Shown here: piece after piece, positions 55,634-64,000 of the stretch | Layout of the letters: each line of letters begins with the position of its first letter | Numbering within the stretch: position 1 is the first letter of the stretch | Assembly: GCA_027038275.1 (NCBI GenBank) | Contig: JALVXC010000015.1 | Span: forward strand, 1 to 64,000 | Origin: Campylobacteraceae bacterium | GTDB lineage: Bacteria; Campylobacterota; Campylobacteria; Campylobacterales; Sulfurovaceae | Direction: 5' to 3' | DNA length: 64,000 bases | Notes under the pieces: generated by a model | Seen by the model: only the letters and a program-made list of their open reading frames with translations | What the model was told of the DNA's origin: nothing | Databases searched by the model: none | Position numbers and translations under genes: made by a program

Positions 55634-56191
55634 ATGTATAATAAAGTAGTATTGGTAGGAAACCTTACAAGAGATGTTGAGATTAGATACTCACCAAGTG
55701 GCTCTGCTGTTGGTAAAGTTGGAATTGCAACTAGCCGAAAGTGGAAAAGCCAAACAGGAGAGCAAAAAGAGGAAGTAATGTTCATCGACTTAACATTTTT
55801 TGGAAGAACAGCTGAAATTGCAAACCAATACTTACGTAAGGGGAGCAAAGTTTTAGTAGATGGACGCTTAACATTTGAGCAGTGGACTGCACAAGATGGA
55901 ACTAAACGAAGCAAACATAGCATAACAGTAGAGAACTTAAAGATGTTAGACTCTAAAGCTGACTCTATGAATCCTAACTACAACAATGGTTATGATAATC
56001 AAGCTTCTCAAAATAACTACGGTGGAGGACAACCACAGCAACAACAAAGCTACGGTCAACCTCAACAACAGAGTAGTTATGCTCAACCACAAGCTTCACA
56101 ACAATCATCATACAGTGCACCACAACCACAAATGCAACAGCAACCACCTGTACCAGAAATCGACATTGACGATGACGAGATACCATTTTAG
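55634..56191 (+). CDS. ssb: Single-stranded DNA-binding protein
   Basis: Coats single-stranded DNA in replication and repair. The 185 residues have the OB fold (YNKVVLVGNLTRDVEIRYSP; FIDLTFFGRTAEIANQYLRKG; VDGRLTFEQW), a Gln/Asn/Ser-rich linker (about 115-170) and the acidic tip DIDDDEIPF that binds partner proteins. It lies between rpsF and rpsR, the usual order. Confidence 0.97.
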   Translation: MYNKVVLVGNLTRDVEIRYSPSGSAVGKVGIATSRKWKSQTGEQKEEVMFIDLTFFGRTAEIANQYLRKGSKVLVDGRLTFEQWTAQDGTKRSKHSITVENLKMLDSKADSMNPNYNNGYDNQASQNNYGGGQPQQQQSYGQPQQQSSYAQPQASQQSSYSAPQPQMQQQPPVPEIDIDDDEIPF

Positions 56192-56203
56192 GAGAAATAA
56201 CCC

Positions 56204-56467
56204 ATGGCAGAAAGAAGAAAGTTCAAAAAAAGATATTGCAAATACTGTGAGATGAAGATTGACTTCATTGACTATAAAGATTTAAATCTACTTAAGTTCT
56301 CATTGAGCGAAAGATTTAAAATTATGCCTAGAAGACTTACAGGTAACTGTAAACGTCACCAAGAGCTAGTAACAGTAGCAATCAAAAGAGCTAGACAAAC
56401 AGCACTTATTCCATACATTGTAGATAGAAAAAATGTAGTGGAAAACCCATTTGAGTTGATTAAATAG
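56204..56467 (+). CDS. rpsR: 30S ribosomal protein S18
   Basis: An 87-residue basic ribosomal protein, partner of S6. Motifs: [20 protein letters not shown] with a CxxC pair, [19 protein letters not shown], and [20 protein letters not shown], the S18 signature. Start codon is 12 bp after the ssb stop, with AGGAGA upstream. Confidence 0.97.
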   Translation: MAERRKFKKRYCKYCEMKIDFIDYKDLNLLKFSLSERFKIMPRRLTGNCKRHQELVTVAIKRARQTALIPYIVDRKNVVENPFELIK

Positions 56468-56483
56468 TTTAATTAACCTCTCT

Positions 56484-56514
56484 CTCGTTCCCTCCATCAT
56501 CGGAGGGATACATA
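56484..56514. repeat. Single REP-like unit between convergent rpsR and htrA-like genes
   Basis: CTCGTTCCCTCC, six bases, then GGAGGGATACATAC. A perfect 7-bp stem TCCCTCC/GGAGGGA (56489-56495 with 56502-56508). The CTCGTTCCC head and GGGA-T-CATA tail match the left unit of the element at 25550-25580. It may also serve as the shared terminator of the two convergent genes. Confidence 0.6.
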
Positions 56515-56518
56515 CTAA

Positions 56519-57952
56519 TTATAAATTATCTGACCTATTTGCCTTAATACTATAGCGTCTTAATAAATCTTTTTCACTCTCTAATGCTTTTTTACGGTCA
56601 ATAACCACTTTTGCACCATCTTCATCCTCAAGTATCACATACTTACTATCTGCATCTCTAACTAAATGATAGAACTCTTTAAAATCCTTAAACTCTTTTC
56701 CGTTAACCTTTTCAATGTGCCACATAGCAATACCATAATCGCCACGTGTATGAGCTGAAGCTAAAACTTTTAGCAGAACTACTAGCTCCTGTTTATCTTT
56801 AGTAGGAAACTTTGTTGCGGCATATCTTAAACCTAACATCGGAGCCATAGATGCATTTAAGAGATTTTGAGAAACTGGAGAGAAGACATACCCACCTAAC
56901 ATAAAATATCGAGGCATAGTATCATACTCTAACTCTGCATAGGTAGAGTGTTCAGAACTTAATGTTTTTGGAAGAGATACATGTAGTGTCATCTTTTTAC
57001 CATTACGAATAATATCTAAGGCTACTTTGTCTCCATATTGAAGTAAATCTATATAGTATTTAAAGTGTGTATATTGATTCTCTCTAAACTCTACAGTTCC
57101 ATCACTCTCTATCTTATGTCCATTAATAGATGTAATAATATCCTCTTTTTTAAGTACATCTTTTAAAACAGAGTTATAGACAATGTCTACTACTAAAATT
57201 CCACCTGCATCTTCAGCTAGATGATAATACTCTTTTAAGGTAGGGTTTTCAATCTTATCAGTCATAATTCCTAACTTTGGAAATCCATCTAGTTTACCAT
57301 CTTCTACATCTTTTAAAAAATGCTTAATCATATCTACAGGAACCATATAGCCTATATTTTGAGAAAAGGTAATTCCCTGCATTACTACACCTACAATCTT
57401 TCCATTTGAGATAGCAGGTCCACCTGAATTTCCAGGATTAATCGCAGCATCAATCTGAATAGCTAAAAAACTCTTTCCACTATGAGCATAGACATTATGC
57501 TCTATTCGAGAGACAATTCCTTTACTTACAGATATAGTATGTCCACCCATTGGGTATCCATAAACAGTTACCTTATCTTGAATATTTGGTAAATCACCAA
57601 ACTCTAAAGGGGTAGTGTTTTTAAAGAACTCCTTATCTTTTACCTCTAAAAGTGCTAAATCTATGTCATGAGAGACATAAAGAACCTTAGCTTGATAGCG
57701 TTTAGTATCGCCATACTTTTTTACTTCTATGAATGTCTCATTTGCTACTACATGAGCATTTGTCAAGATACGATTACCAGAGATAATACTCCCTGAACCA
57801 CTAGAACGTTGAACTGAGGAGTTCCAAGGTTCTAAATAGTTAGTCGCCTTAGAGACAGTATAAATCTTAACAATAGATGAGTCTATACTCTGAGAATAGG
57901 AAAACGAAAAAGTTATGATTAATACTGCTAACAGTCTAAATACTCTTTTCAT
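56519..57952 (-). CDS. HtrA/DegP-like trypsin-fold serine protease with PDZ domains
   Basis: A 477-residue exported protease. Signal peptide at the N-terminus (VFRLLAVLIITFSFSYSQS). Catalytic residues: His in LTNAHVVAN, Asp in VSHDIDLALLEV, Ser in NPGNSGGPAI. A PDZ region follows (about 245-345, TDKIENPTLKEYYHLA ... KKEDIITSINGHKIES) and a second PDZ-like stretch near the C-terminus (MWHIEKVNGKEFKDFKEFY). The frame is open 43 codons further upstream, but that part overlaps efp and lacks signal-peptide logic; AAGG six bases before the ATG at 57952 supports this start. It differs from classical HtrA in its long C-terminal half and probably is a plant Deg-like form rather than DegP itself. Confidence 0.88.
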   Translation of the reverse strand: MKRVFRLLAVLIITFSFSYSQSIDSSIVKIYTVSKATNYLEPWNSSVQRSSGSGSIISGNRILTNAHVVANETFIEVKKYGDTKRYQAKVLYVSHDIDLALLEVKDKEFFKNTTPLEFGDLPNIQDKVTVYGYPMGGHTISVSKGIVSRIEHNVYAHSGKSFLAIQIDAAINPGNSGGPAISNGKIVGVVMQGITFSQNIGYMVPVDMIKHFLKDVEDGKLDGFPKLGIMTDKIENPTLKEYYHLAEDAGGILVVDIVYNSVLKDVLKKEDIITSINGHKIESDGTVEFRENQYTHFKYYIDLLQYGDKVALDIIRNGKKMTLHVSLPKTLSSEHSTYAELEYDTMPRYFMLGGYVFSPVSQNLLNASMAPMLGLRYAATKFPTKDKQELVVLLKVLASAHTRGDYGIAMWHIEKVNGKEFKDFKEFYHLVRDADSKYVILEDEDGAKVVIDRKKALESEKDLLRRYSIKANRSDNL

Positions 57953-58031
57953 ATAATACCTTATAGTTGATTTGTGCTTAAGCTTAACAGAAAATAGTAA
58001 ACCATTAAACAACGTAATATTAAGCAATGGA

Positions 58032-58037
58032 TATAAT
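58032..58037 (+). promoter_or_regulatory. Putative -10 box for efp
   Basis: TATAAT lies 29 bases before the efp start codon, followed by TAGGAG at 58051-58056 as ribosome-binding site. Confidence 0.55.
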
Positions 58038-58065
58038 AGCAAAAAAAAATTAGGAGTTGTATAAT

Positions 58066-58632
58066 ATGGCAACAATTTCAATGGGAGACCTTAAAAAAGG
58101 TGTACGTTTAGAGTTAGATGGCAATCCTTATAGAGTAATAGATTTTCAACATGTTAAACCAGGTAAAGGTGCGGCTTTTGTTAGAATTAAAATAAAAAAT
58201 CTATCTAGTGGTAAAGTAATAGAGAAGACTGTTCATGCTGGAGATAAGTTTGAAACACCAGATTTAGAACAAAAGACTATGCAATATTTGTACGATGATG
58301 GAGATATGTTACAGTTTATGGATACAACTACCTATGACCAAATTGGCTTAACACACGACCAAGTAGGAAAAGATACCTTTAACTTTATGGTTGATGGTAT
58401 GGAGGCTGAAATTCTTTTCCATAATGGAAAGGCTATCTCTGTTGAGATTCCACAAACTTTTGTATATGAGGTAGTAGAGACCCCACCAAACTTCAAAGGT
58501 GACTCACAAGGTGGTAAAAAACCTGCAACTCTCGACTCTGGTGCTGTTGTACAAGTTCCATTTTTTGTACTAGAGGGTGACAAAATTAAAGTTGATACTG
58601 TTGAGGGTAAATACCTAGAAAAAGCGAAATAA
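58066..58632 (+). CDS. efp: Translation elongation factor P
   Basis: Relieves ribosome stalling at proline runs. The 188 residues, starting at the ATG at 58066, show [20 protein letters not shown], the domain I loop [12 protein letters not shown] with the lysine that is modified in many bacteria, and the C-terminal OB domain ending [13 protein letters not shown]. No modification enzymes are seen nearby. A TTG three codons upstream is in frame, but the ATG fits the family start. Confidence 0.96.
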   Translation: MATISMGDLKKGVRLELDGNPYRVIDFQHVKPGKGAAFVRIKIKNLSSGKVIEKTVHAGDKFETPDLEQKTMQYLYDDGDMLQFMDTTTYDQIGLTHDQVGKDTFNFMVDGMEAEILFHNGKAISVEIPQTFVYEVVETPPNFKGDSQGGKKPATLDSGAVVQVPFFVLEGDKIKVDTVEGKYLEKAK

Positions 58633-58643
58633 GGATAAGGGAA

Positions 58644-60095
58644 CTAATCCCTTATCGCCTCTGCATCTAACTCTCCTGACTTTAATTTCTTTAAATACTC
58701 TGTTAACATCTCTCTAACATCTCCTGACATTAGTAGAAGTCCAAAGATATTTGGTACAGCTAAAGCTAAAAATAGAATTGAAGAGAAGTCAACCATAAAT
58801 TCTGTGTTTGCTACAGTTGCTATGACAATACATGCTAAAAAAATAAGTTTATAGACAATAGATGTCTTAGAACCAAAAAGGTAAACCCATGCTCTCTCTC
58901 CATAGTATGACCATGAAATCATAGTTGAAAAGGCAAAGAGAAAAATAGCAATACCTAAAATATTTGGAAACCAAGAGACAACTGAACCAAAAGCAGTAGA
59001 GGTAATAACTGAGCCTTGTTTAGCAGCAATGGCTGCGTCCAATGCCTCTGTTCCTCCTGCATAAGTTCCTGTTAAGATAACCACTAAAGCTGTCATGGTA
59101 CATACTACAACTGTATCTATAAATGGCTCATATAAAGAGACCATTCCTTGACGAACAGGGTACTTTACTTTAGCAACAGAGTGAGCAATACCTGCTGAAC
59201 CAAGCCCTGCCTCATTTGAAAATACTGCTCTTTGAAAACCTTGAACCATTGCCCCTGCTACACCACCTGCTACAGCTGTAGGGTGAAATGCTTCAGAGAC
59301 AATAAGCCCAAAAGCATGAGGTATATCAGCAAAGTGAACATATAGCACCCAACTTACCATCAACAAGTAGAAGATAACCATAAGAGGTACAATAGCCTCT
59401 GCAACATGAGCAATACGTTTAATGCCCCCTATAATAACTAAACCTGTAATAAATGCCATAAAAATACCAAAAACATAACCATGTTCATGAATGTAAGGAA
59501 TATGAGTCTGAACAATAGCTAAAGATTGAGAGATTTGAAAAAGATTTCCTGCACCTAATGCTCCTAAAACCATAAAAAAGGCAAAAACAATAGCTAAATA
59601 TTTACCTAAAGTCGGCATTCCTTTTTCGGCTACTCCTCGTGAAAGGTACTCCATACCTCCACCCATAATAGTTCCATCTGGTAAAAACTCTCTATGCTTT
59701 ACAGACAAAGTTACCTCTGTAAACTTAAGAGTCATACCTAAAAAACCTGCCAATATCATCCAAAAAGCAGCCCCTGGTCCACCTAAAGAGATAGCAATGG
59801 AGACAGCTGCAATATTACCAATACCAACTGTAGCTGAAAGTGCTGTAGAGAGAGATTGAAAAGGGGTAATAAGACCTCGGTCATCTTTAGTTTTGTAGCG
59901 TCCTCTTACAATGTCAAATGAGTGTTTAAACATTCTAAGATTAACAAAGCCCATTTTAAAGGTCAAGTAGACCCCACCTAAAATAAGCCATGCTACCACA
60001 AATGGAAAAGTAGTTCCCTCTACTTGTCCAAAAAAGATGTCAAAAAATAGAATTTTTTCAAAAAATGCATTGATTGCTAAAAATAGTTCGTTCAT
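58644..60095 (-). CDS. AGCS-family sodium:alanine/glycine symporter
   Basis: A 483-residue amino-acid transporter driven by sodium, with about eleven membrane helices. Family motifs: FPFVVAWLILGGVYLTFKMG near the N-terminus, SLSTALSATVGIGNIAAVSIA, GGPGAAFWMILAGFLGM, and AVFSNEAGLGSAGIAHSVAK. AAAGG eight bases upstream supports the ATG at 60095; an in-frame ATG seven codons earlier has no such site. Substrate (alanine or glycine) is inferred from the family. Confidence 0.92.
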   Translation of the reverse strand: MNELFLAINAFFEKILFFDIFFGQVEGTTFPFVVAWLILGGVYLTFKMGFVNLRMFKHSFDIVRGRYKTKDDRGLITPFQSLSTALSATVGIGNIAAVSIAISLGGPGAAFWMILAGFLGMTLKFTEVTLSVKHREFLPDGTIMGGGMEYLSRGVAEKGMPTLGKYLAIVFAFFMVLGALGAGNLFQISQSLAIVQTHIPYIHEHGYVFGIFMAFITGLVIIGGIKRIAHVAEAIVPLMVIFYLLMVSWVLYVHFADIPHAFGLIVSEAFHPTAVAGGVAGAMVQGFQRAVFSNEAGLGSAGIAHSVAKVKYPVRQGMVSLYEPFIDTVVVCTMTALVVILTGTYAGGTEALDAAIAAKQGSVITSTAFGSVVSWFPNILGIAIFLFAFSTMISWSYYGERAWVYLFGSKTSIVYKLIFLACIVIATVANTEFMVDFSSILFLALAVPNIFGLLLMSGDVREMLTEYLKKLKSGELDAEAIRD

Positions 60096-60156
60096 GTAGT
60101 TTACCTTTATAATCATTTATAAAAATAGATTATATAGTTACAAACTTAATTAAACT

Positions 60157-61152
60157 CTATGCAATCTTATTTAACATATCTTTAAATGACTCCTCAAAGG
60201 CAACCAAGCCCTCATCTAAAAGTTGCTTATAGATTTCATCCATATTAAAACCATTATCTTCAAGATTCATAAAGTAACCATTAATTACACTATTCTCTAT
60301 AGGAAGAACCTCTGCTCTGTCATTGGTTTCAATATGTGCCTCAATAGTTGCTAGAGGAGCTGTGTTAACAGAGTGTGATGCCATAAGCTCTTTAACATAG
60401 TAGTTTGGAGCTAAATTGTCACCTTTTACACCTGTACTAGCAAACAATGCTCTAATGTTAGGAACTGCATTATCTTCAATCATATTATAGATTTTAGCAG
60501 CATTGTAGATACCTGTTTTAGAAGGGTCAATACCTGCTTGTTCTAACTCACTATCTAACATACGGTCAAAACGACTTACAAAGATTGAGATAACTCCCTC
60601 AACACGACAAGCCCCATAAGTTTCACCTTTAGCAATTCCTTTTGTCATTGCCTTAAAACATTGAGTTGCCTGTTTAGGAGAGAAGACCAATGTCGCATTA
60701 ACAGAGATTCCATCTGCCATAAGTGCACTCATTGCTTCATATCCTGCTTGAGTTGCAGGAACTTTTACCATAACATTTGGCTCACCAATAGCTTTAAAGA
60801 GGCGTTTTCCCTCTTCAATAGTCCCTTGTGTATCGTTACATAAAAATGGGTCAACCTCTATAGAGATATAACCATCTTCTCCTCTATCATAAAGAGGTCG
60901 TAACATCTGTGCAGCTGTTTTAATATCTGCAATAGCTAATGCCTCATACTTCTCTTTGGGTGTTTTCCCATCTAAAGAGGCAAGTTGCTCTTTATATGCA
61001 GGAGAGGTTGTAATTGCATTTGCAAAAATAGCAGGATTTGATGTTGCTCCATTTACAATACCTTTTTCAATTAGTTTTGAAAACTCATTTTTCAGGTAAT
61101 CTCTCTCTATAAAATCTAACCATAATGAAAAGTTAATATCTCTGTTGACCAT
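60157..61152 (-). CDS. tal: Transaldolase
   Basis: Pentose phosphate pathway enzyme that transfers dihydroxyacetone units through a lysine Schiff base. The 331 residues show NFSLWLDFIERDYL, GIVNGATSNPAIFANAI, YISIEVDPFLCNDT, and the active-site lysine in NVMVKVPATQAGYEAM. SLWLDF and the length fit the subfamily found in Campylobacterota and Actinobacteria (TalB-like type 2). It is 25 bp downstream of aat. Confidence 0.95.
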   Translation of the reverse strand: MVNRDINFSLWLDFIERDYLKNEFSKLIEKGIVNGATSNPAIFANAITTSPAYKEQLASLDGKTPKEKYEALAIADIKTAAQMLRPLYDRGEDGYISIEVDPFLCNDTQGTIEEGKRLFKAIGEPNVMVKVPATQAGYEAMSALMADGISVNATLVFSPKQATQCFKAMTKGIAKGETYGACRVEGVISIFVSRFDRMLDSELEQAGIDPSKTGIYNAAKIYNMIEDNAVPNIRALFASTGVKGDNLAPNYYVKELMASHSVNTAPLATIEAHIETNDRAEVLPIENSVINGYFMNLEDNGFNMDEIYKQLLDEGLVAFEESFKDMLNKIA

Positions 61153-61176
61153 AACCCTTTACTCCCTGTGTTGATA

Positions 61177-61899
61177 CTATGTTTCGGTGTAAGACCAACT
61201 CCAGTCCCTCCAAGAACCGAAATCTGTCTTCTTCTCTAGCGTCTGTTCTAATAAATCTAAAAAATCATCACGTTCAACCAATTTTGCACCCCAATTTATC
61301 ATGTGAGGTGTCGGCACTTGACAATCAATAAAATCATAACTTTTTTCAACACAAATATTACTTAATACATAGAGAGAAACACGAGAAGCATTAGAAGTGA
61401 GTGAAAACATCGACTCACCAAAAAATCCACCCCCTATAGCAAGACCATAAAGTCCACCAACCAACTCCCCATCAAGATAGGTCTCAACAGAGTGAGCAAA
61501 GCCCATCTTGTGTAGCTCAATATATGCTTCTTTCATCTCATTGGTTAACCATGTACCATCTTGTCCTGCTCTAGGTACTCTAGCACAATGACTAATAACC
61601 TCTTCAAAAGCATGGTCAAACTTTATCTTAAAGCCTTTATTACGAAGAACTCGACGAAATGATTTATTAACTCTGAAATCTTTAGGAAATAGTAAAAGTC
61701 GTGGATTTGGAGACCACCACAATATGGGGTCTCCCTCACTATACCAAGGGAAAATCCCCTCTCTATAGGCTTTTAAAATACGGTTTGGATTCAAATCTCC
61801 ACCGTAAGCCACAAGCCCCTCTTCACTAGCTGTTCTAGCAGAGGGAAAAATATGTGCACTTCTTAAAGAAGGTATATAATAATCATCAGTTGAAGACAA
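61177..61899 (-). CDS. aat: Leucyl/phenylalanyl-tRNA-protein transferase
   Basis: Adds Leu or Phe to proteins with basic N-termini, marking them for ClpAP through the N-end rule. The 240 residues have GLVAYGGDLNPNRILKAYREG, FPWYSEGDPILWWSPNPR, and GGLYGLAIGGGFFGESMFS, all conserved. It overlaps the end of clpA by 14 bp, fitting joint function: Aat makes the degron, ClpA unfolds the substrate. Confidence 0.96.
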   Translation of the reverse strand: MSSTDDYYIPSLRSAHIFPSARTASEEGLVAYGGDLNPNRILKAYREGIFPWYSEGDPILWWSPNPRLLLFPKDFRVNKSFRRVLRNKGFKIKFDHAFEEVISHCARVPRAGQDGTWLTNEMKEAYIELHKMGFAHSVETYLDGELVGGLYGLAIGGGFFGESMFSLTSNASRVSLYVLSNICVEKSYDFIDCQVPTPHMINWGAKLVERDDFLDLLEQTLEKKTDFGSWRDWSWSYTET

Positions 61900-64000
61900 A
61901 ATCCAACTTCTCCTGCTTATATGTCACTTTAACAAAACCACCATCTCTAAGTCTGCCAAATAGAATCTCATCAGTTAGTGCCTCTTTTATCTCGTTGTCA
62001 ATAACTCTTGAAATCTCTCTAGCACCATAAAAGTCAGAGTAGCCTTTTTTAGCAATATAAGTACGTGCTTTTTTACCAAGTTTAATAGTAATATTTTTAC
62101 TCTTCATCTGCTCATTGAGTTTTGCTATCTCTCGCTCTACAATCTTCTCAATCACGGCAAGAGAGAGGTGCTTAAACTCAATAACTGCACTTAGACGGTT
62201 TCTAAACTCTGGTGAAAAGAAATCTTTTAGAGCATTGTCTGTTTTAGTAGATGTATCTTTGTTGAAGCCCATTACATTTGGCTCTTTAGTTCCAAGGTTA
62301 GAGGTCATAATAAGCACAACATTTTTAAAGTCACTTACCATTCCATTGTTGTCAGTTAACTTCGCACCGTCCATTACTTGAAGTAAGATATTCATAATAT
62401 CTGGGTGAGCCTTTTCAACCTCATCAAGCAGAAGAACCATGTGAGGGTTTTTCTTGGTCATCTCTGTTAAGAGTCCACCCTGTTCATACCCAACATACCC
62501 AGGAGGTGCTCCTACAAGACGGCTTACAGAGTGCTTCTCCATATACTCACTCATATCTAGTCTCTCAAAGTGAATATTCATACTCTTAGCTAACTCCTCA
62601 CTAAGAGCTGTTTTACCAACACCTGTTGGTCCAACAAATAGGAATGAGCCAATAGGAGCATTTGCTTTGTTTAGCCCTGCATAAGAGCGTTTAATGGCAT
62701 GAACTATCTTATCTATTGCCTCATCTTGACCAATAATCTTAGACTTAATTCTCTTTGCCATATCTCGCAATTTAGAGACATCATCAGATGATACAACAGT
62801 TGATGGAAGTTTTAACATTCTAGCAACTGACTGCTCAATATCACTACGCTCAACAGTTACATTAGATTTATCTTGCAACATAAAGTGAGCTCCAACCTCA
62901 TCTATAATATCCATAGCCTTGTCAGGTAAAAATCGGTCATGAAGGTACTTTACACTCAAATCAACAGCAGCTCTTAATGCCTCTTCTGAGAAAGAGATTT
63001 TATGATACTCTTCATACTTATTTTTAATACCATGTAAAATAGTTAAAGTATCCTCTTTTGATGGCTCATCAATATCTATTTTAGAGAAACGTCGAGAGAG
63101 AGCTTTGTCTTTGTCTAAATGGTTTCTAAACTCTGCATAGGTTGTAGCCCCTATACACTTTAACTCTCCTCTTGCCAAAGCAGGTTTAAGTAGGTTTGCT
63201 GCGTCCATACTTCCACCAGAGGTAGAACCAGCACCAACTAGTGTATGAATCTCATCAATAAATATAATTGCCTTATCTATAGTCTGAATCTCACTCAATA
63301 CACCCTTAAGACGTTTTTCAAAATCACCTCTATATTTAGTTCCTGAAATCATCGCTCCCAAATCTAATCCAAAGATAGAAGAACCCTTAAGTATATCGGG
63401 AACTTCATCTTGAGCAATCTTTAAAGCAAGACCCTCTGCAATAGCTGTCTTACCAACCCCTGGTTCTCCTACTAAAAGTGGATTGTTTTTCTTACGTCGA
63501 CAAAGAGTCTGCATTACTCGGTCAATCTCTTCCATTCTACCTACTACAGGGTCAATTTTACCAGTACGTGCTAAAGCTACTAGCTCTGTAGTATATGCTG
63601 CAAGATTTGGATGCTCATCATCCACATCATCAACGAGAGGAATAGACTCCTCATCACTATGAGCAATATCACTATGAGAGATAACCTCTAAAATATCTAA
63701 ACGAGTCACCCCTTCATGGTTTAAAATAGCATAAGCATAACTCTTCTCTTGTGTAAAGATAGAGGCTAACAGGTCTCCTACTTTTGCTTCAGTTCGTCCT
63801 GAGGCATTAATATGAGTTACCATATCATTCATAACATTTGCGAGAGTTGTTGTCTCATAAGGGTTATGTTCTTCTCCATCTTCTAACTCTTCCATGACAG
63901 GGTTATTAGCTTCAATATAACTTTGTGTTAATCTCTTCATCTCTTCGACATTAGCACCAATCATACTTAAAATTTCACTCCCCTCTTTGCTATTTAAAAT
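61886..64000 (-). CDS. clpA: ClpA ATPase subunit of the ClpAP protease (5' end outside window)
   Basis: AAA+ unfoldase that feeds ClpP. At least 705 codons are in frame up to the window edge: before the first Met (63964) the frame stays open and reads [11 protein letters not shown], matching the Clp N-domain, so the true start lies beyond 64000. D1 has Walker [18 protein letters not shown] and [16 protein letters not shown]2 has [29 protein letters not shown] and the ClpP-binding MTSNLGT region. The type is ClpA (no middle coiled coil as in ClpB). Confidence 0.96.
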   Translation of the reverse strand: MLNSKEGSEILSMIGANVEEMKRLTQSYIEANNPVMEELEDGEEHNPYETTTLANVMNDMVTHINASGRTEAKVGDLLASIFTQEKSYAYAILNHEGVTRLDILEVISHSDIAHSDEESIPLVDDVDDEHPNLAAYTTELVALARTGKIDPVVGRMEEIDRVMQTLCRRKKNNPLLVGEPGVGKTAIAEGLALKIAQDEVPDILKGSSIFGLDLGAMISGTKYRGDFEKRLKGVLSEIQTIDKAIIFIDEIHTLVGAGSTSGGSMDAANLLKPALARGELKCIGATTYAEFRNHLDKDKALSRRFSKIDIDEPSKEDTLTILHGIKNKYEEYHKISFSEEALRAAVDLSVKYLHDRFLPDKAMDIIDEVGAHFMLQDKSNVTVERSDIEQSVARMLKLPSTVVSSDDVSKLRDMAKRIKSKIIGQDEAIDKIVHAIKRSYAGLNKANAPIGSFLFVGPTGVGKTALSEELAKSMNIHFERLDMSEYMEKHSVSRLVGAPPGYVGYEQGGLLTEMTKKNPHMVLLLDEVEKAHPDIMNILLQVMDGAKLTDNNGMVSDFKNVVLIMTSNLGTKEPNVMGFNKDTSTKTDNALKDFFSPEFRNRLSAVIEFKHLSLAVIEKIVEREIAKLNEQMKSKNITIKLGKKARTYIAKKGYSDFYGAREISRVIDNEIKEALTDEILFGRLRDGGFVKVTYKQEKLDFVFN

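Noticed and set aside
55986-56255. Overlapping frame in the 3' part of ssb, rich in His/Asn
   Set aside because: It is the shifted reading of the Gln-rich SSB linker; the annotated ssb frame has an intact conserved C-terminal tip.
57953-58081. Extended N-terminus of the HtrA-like protease
   Set aside because: The signal peptide starts at the Met at 57952 with its own ribosome-binding site; the extension overlaps efp and its promoter.

Overview
The window is AT-rich DNA from a member of the Campylobacterota (Epsilonproteobacteria), most like the non-flagellate sulfur and hydrogen oxidisers around Sulfurovum. The main evidence is conserved gene order, compared with orders I recall from Campylobacter jejuni and Helicobacter: ndk–ferredoxin next to rpmF-plsX-fabH; rplY-pth-lptG-lysA-pheA-hisC-dxs; nth beside a PEB4-type foldase and fba; rpsF-ssb-rpsR; rnr near holA; clpA-aat. 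In C. jejuni fliF-fliG-fliH lie between hisC and dxs. Here hisC and dxs overlap by 4 bp and the flagellar genes are absent. The lineage is an inference; no 16S gene is present.

Layout. 1-7.6 kb: rnr (5' edge cut or near its start), a reverse-strand hybrid histidine kinase, holA, ruvA and murJ. 7.7-12.8 kb: a reverse-strand operon for a Tat-exported molybdopterin oxidoreductase, in the order Fe-S subunit, NrfD-type membrane subunit, catalytic subunit. 13-18.2 kb: a DUF309 protein and the block ferredoxin / ndk / yceD-like / rpmF / plsX / fabH, then metK. 18.2-21.4 kb: a compact type II restriction-modification system with two C5-cytosine methyltransferases and an NgoFVII-like phospholipase-D-fold nuclease. 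21.5-31.4 kb: a long reverse-strand run of housekeeping genes (dxs, hisC, pheA, lysA, lptG-like, pth, rplY), a two-gene membrane/coiled-coil pair and a PilT-type ATPase. A REP/BIME-like palindromic element sits between pheA and lysA. 31.5-37.1 kb: a DJ-1 family protein, fba, a PEB4/SurA-like foldase, nth, a secreted repeat protein and radA.

37.2-50.8 kb is the main accessory region, an exopolysaccharide locus. It holds a predicted alpha-toroid domain fused to a WecG/TagA glycosyltransferase, an O-antigen-polymerase-like membrane protein, a Wzz/BY-kinase-like protein whose ATPase motifs look degenerate, a beta-helix protein without signal peptide, a secreted polysaccharide deacetylase carrying a recent 477-bp internal duplication, a GT4 glycosyltransferase, a stand-alone paralogue of the alpha-toroid domain, and an AsnB-like amidotransferase. 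A perfect 34-bp palindrome closes it. No initiating phosphoglycosyltransferase, flippase or outer-membrane exporter is visible, so those steps must be encoded elsewhere.

50.8-64 kb: an AAA-ATPase/PD-(D/E)XK protein, a second hybrid histidine kinase paralogous to the first, rpsF-ssb-rpsR, an HtrA-like protease, efp, an AGCS symporter, tal, aat and clpA (cut by the right edge). No tRNA, rRNA, CRISPR array, transposase or integrase was seen. No gene-free stretch exceeds about 255 bp. The best candidates for something new are the exopolysaccharide locus with its paired alpha-toroid proteins, the two-methyltransferase/PLD-nuclease system, and the ttrBCA-ordered molybdoenzyme with its motif-rich upstream region.
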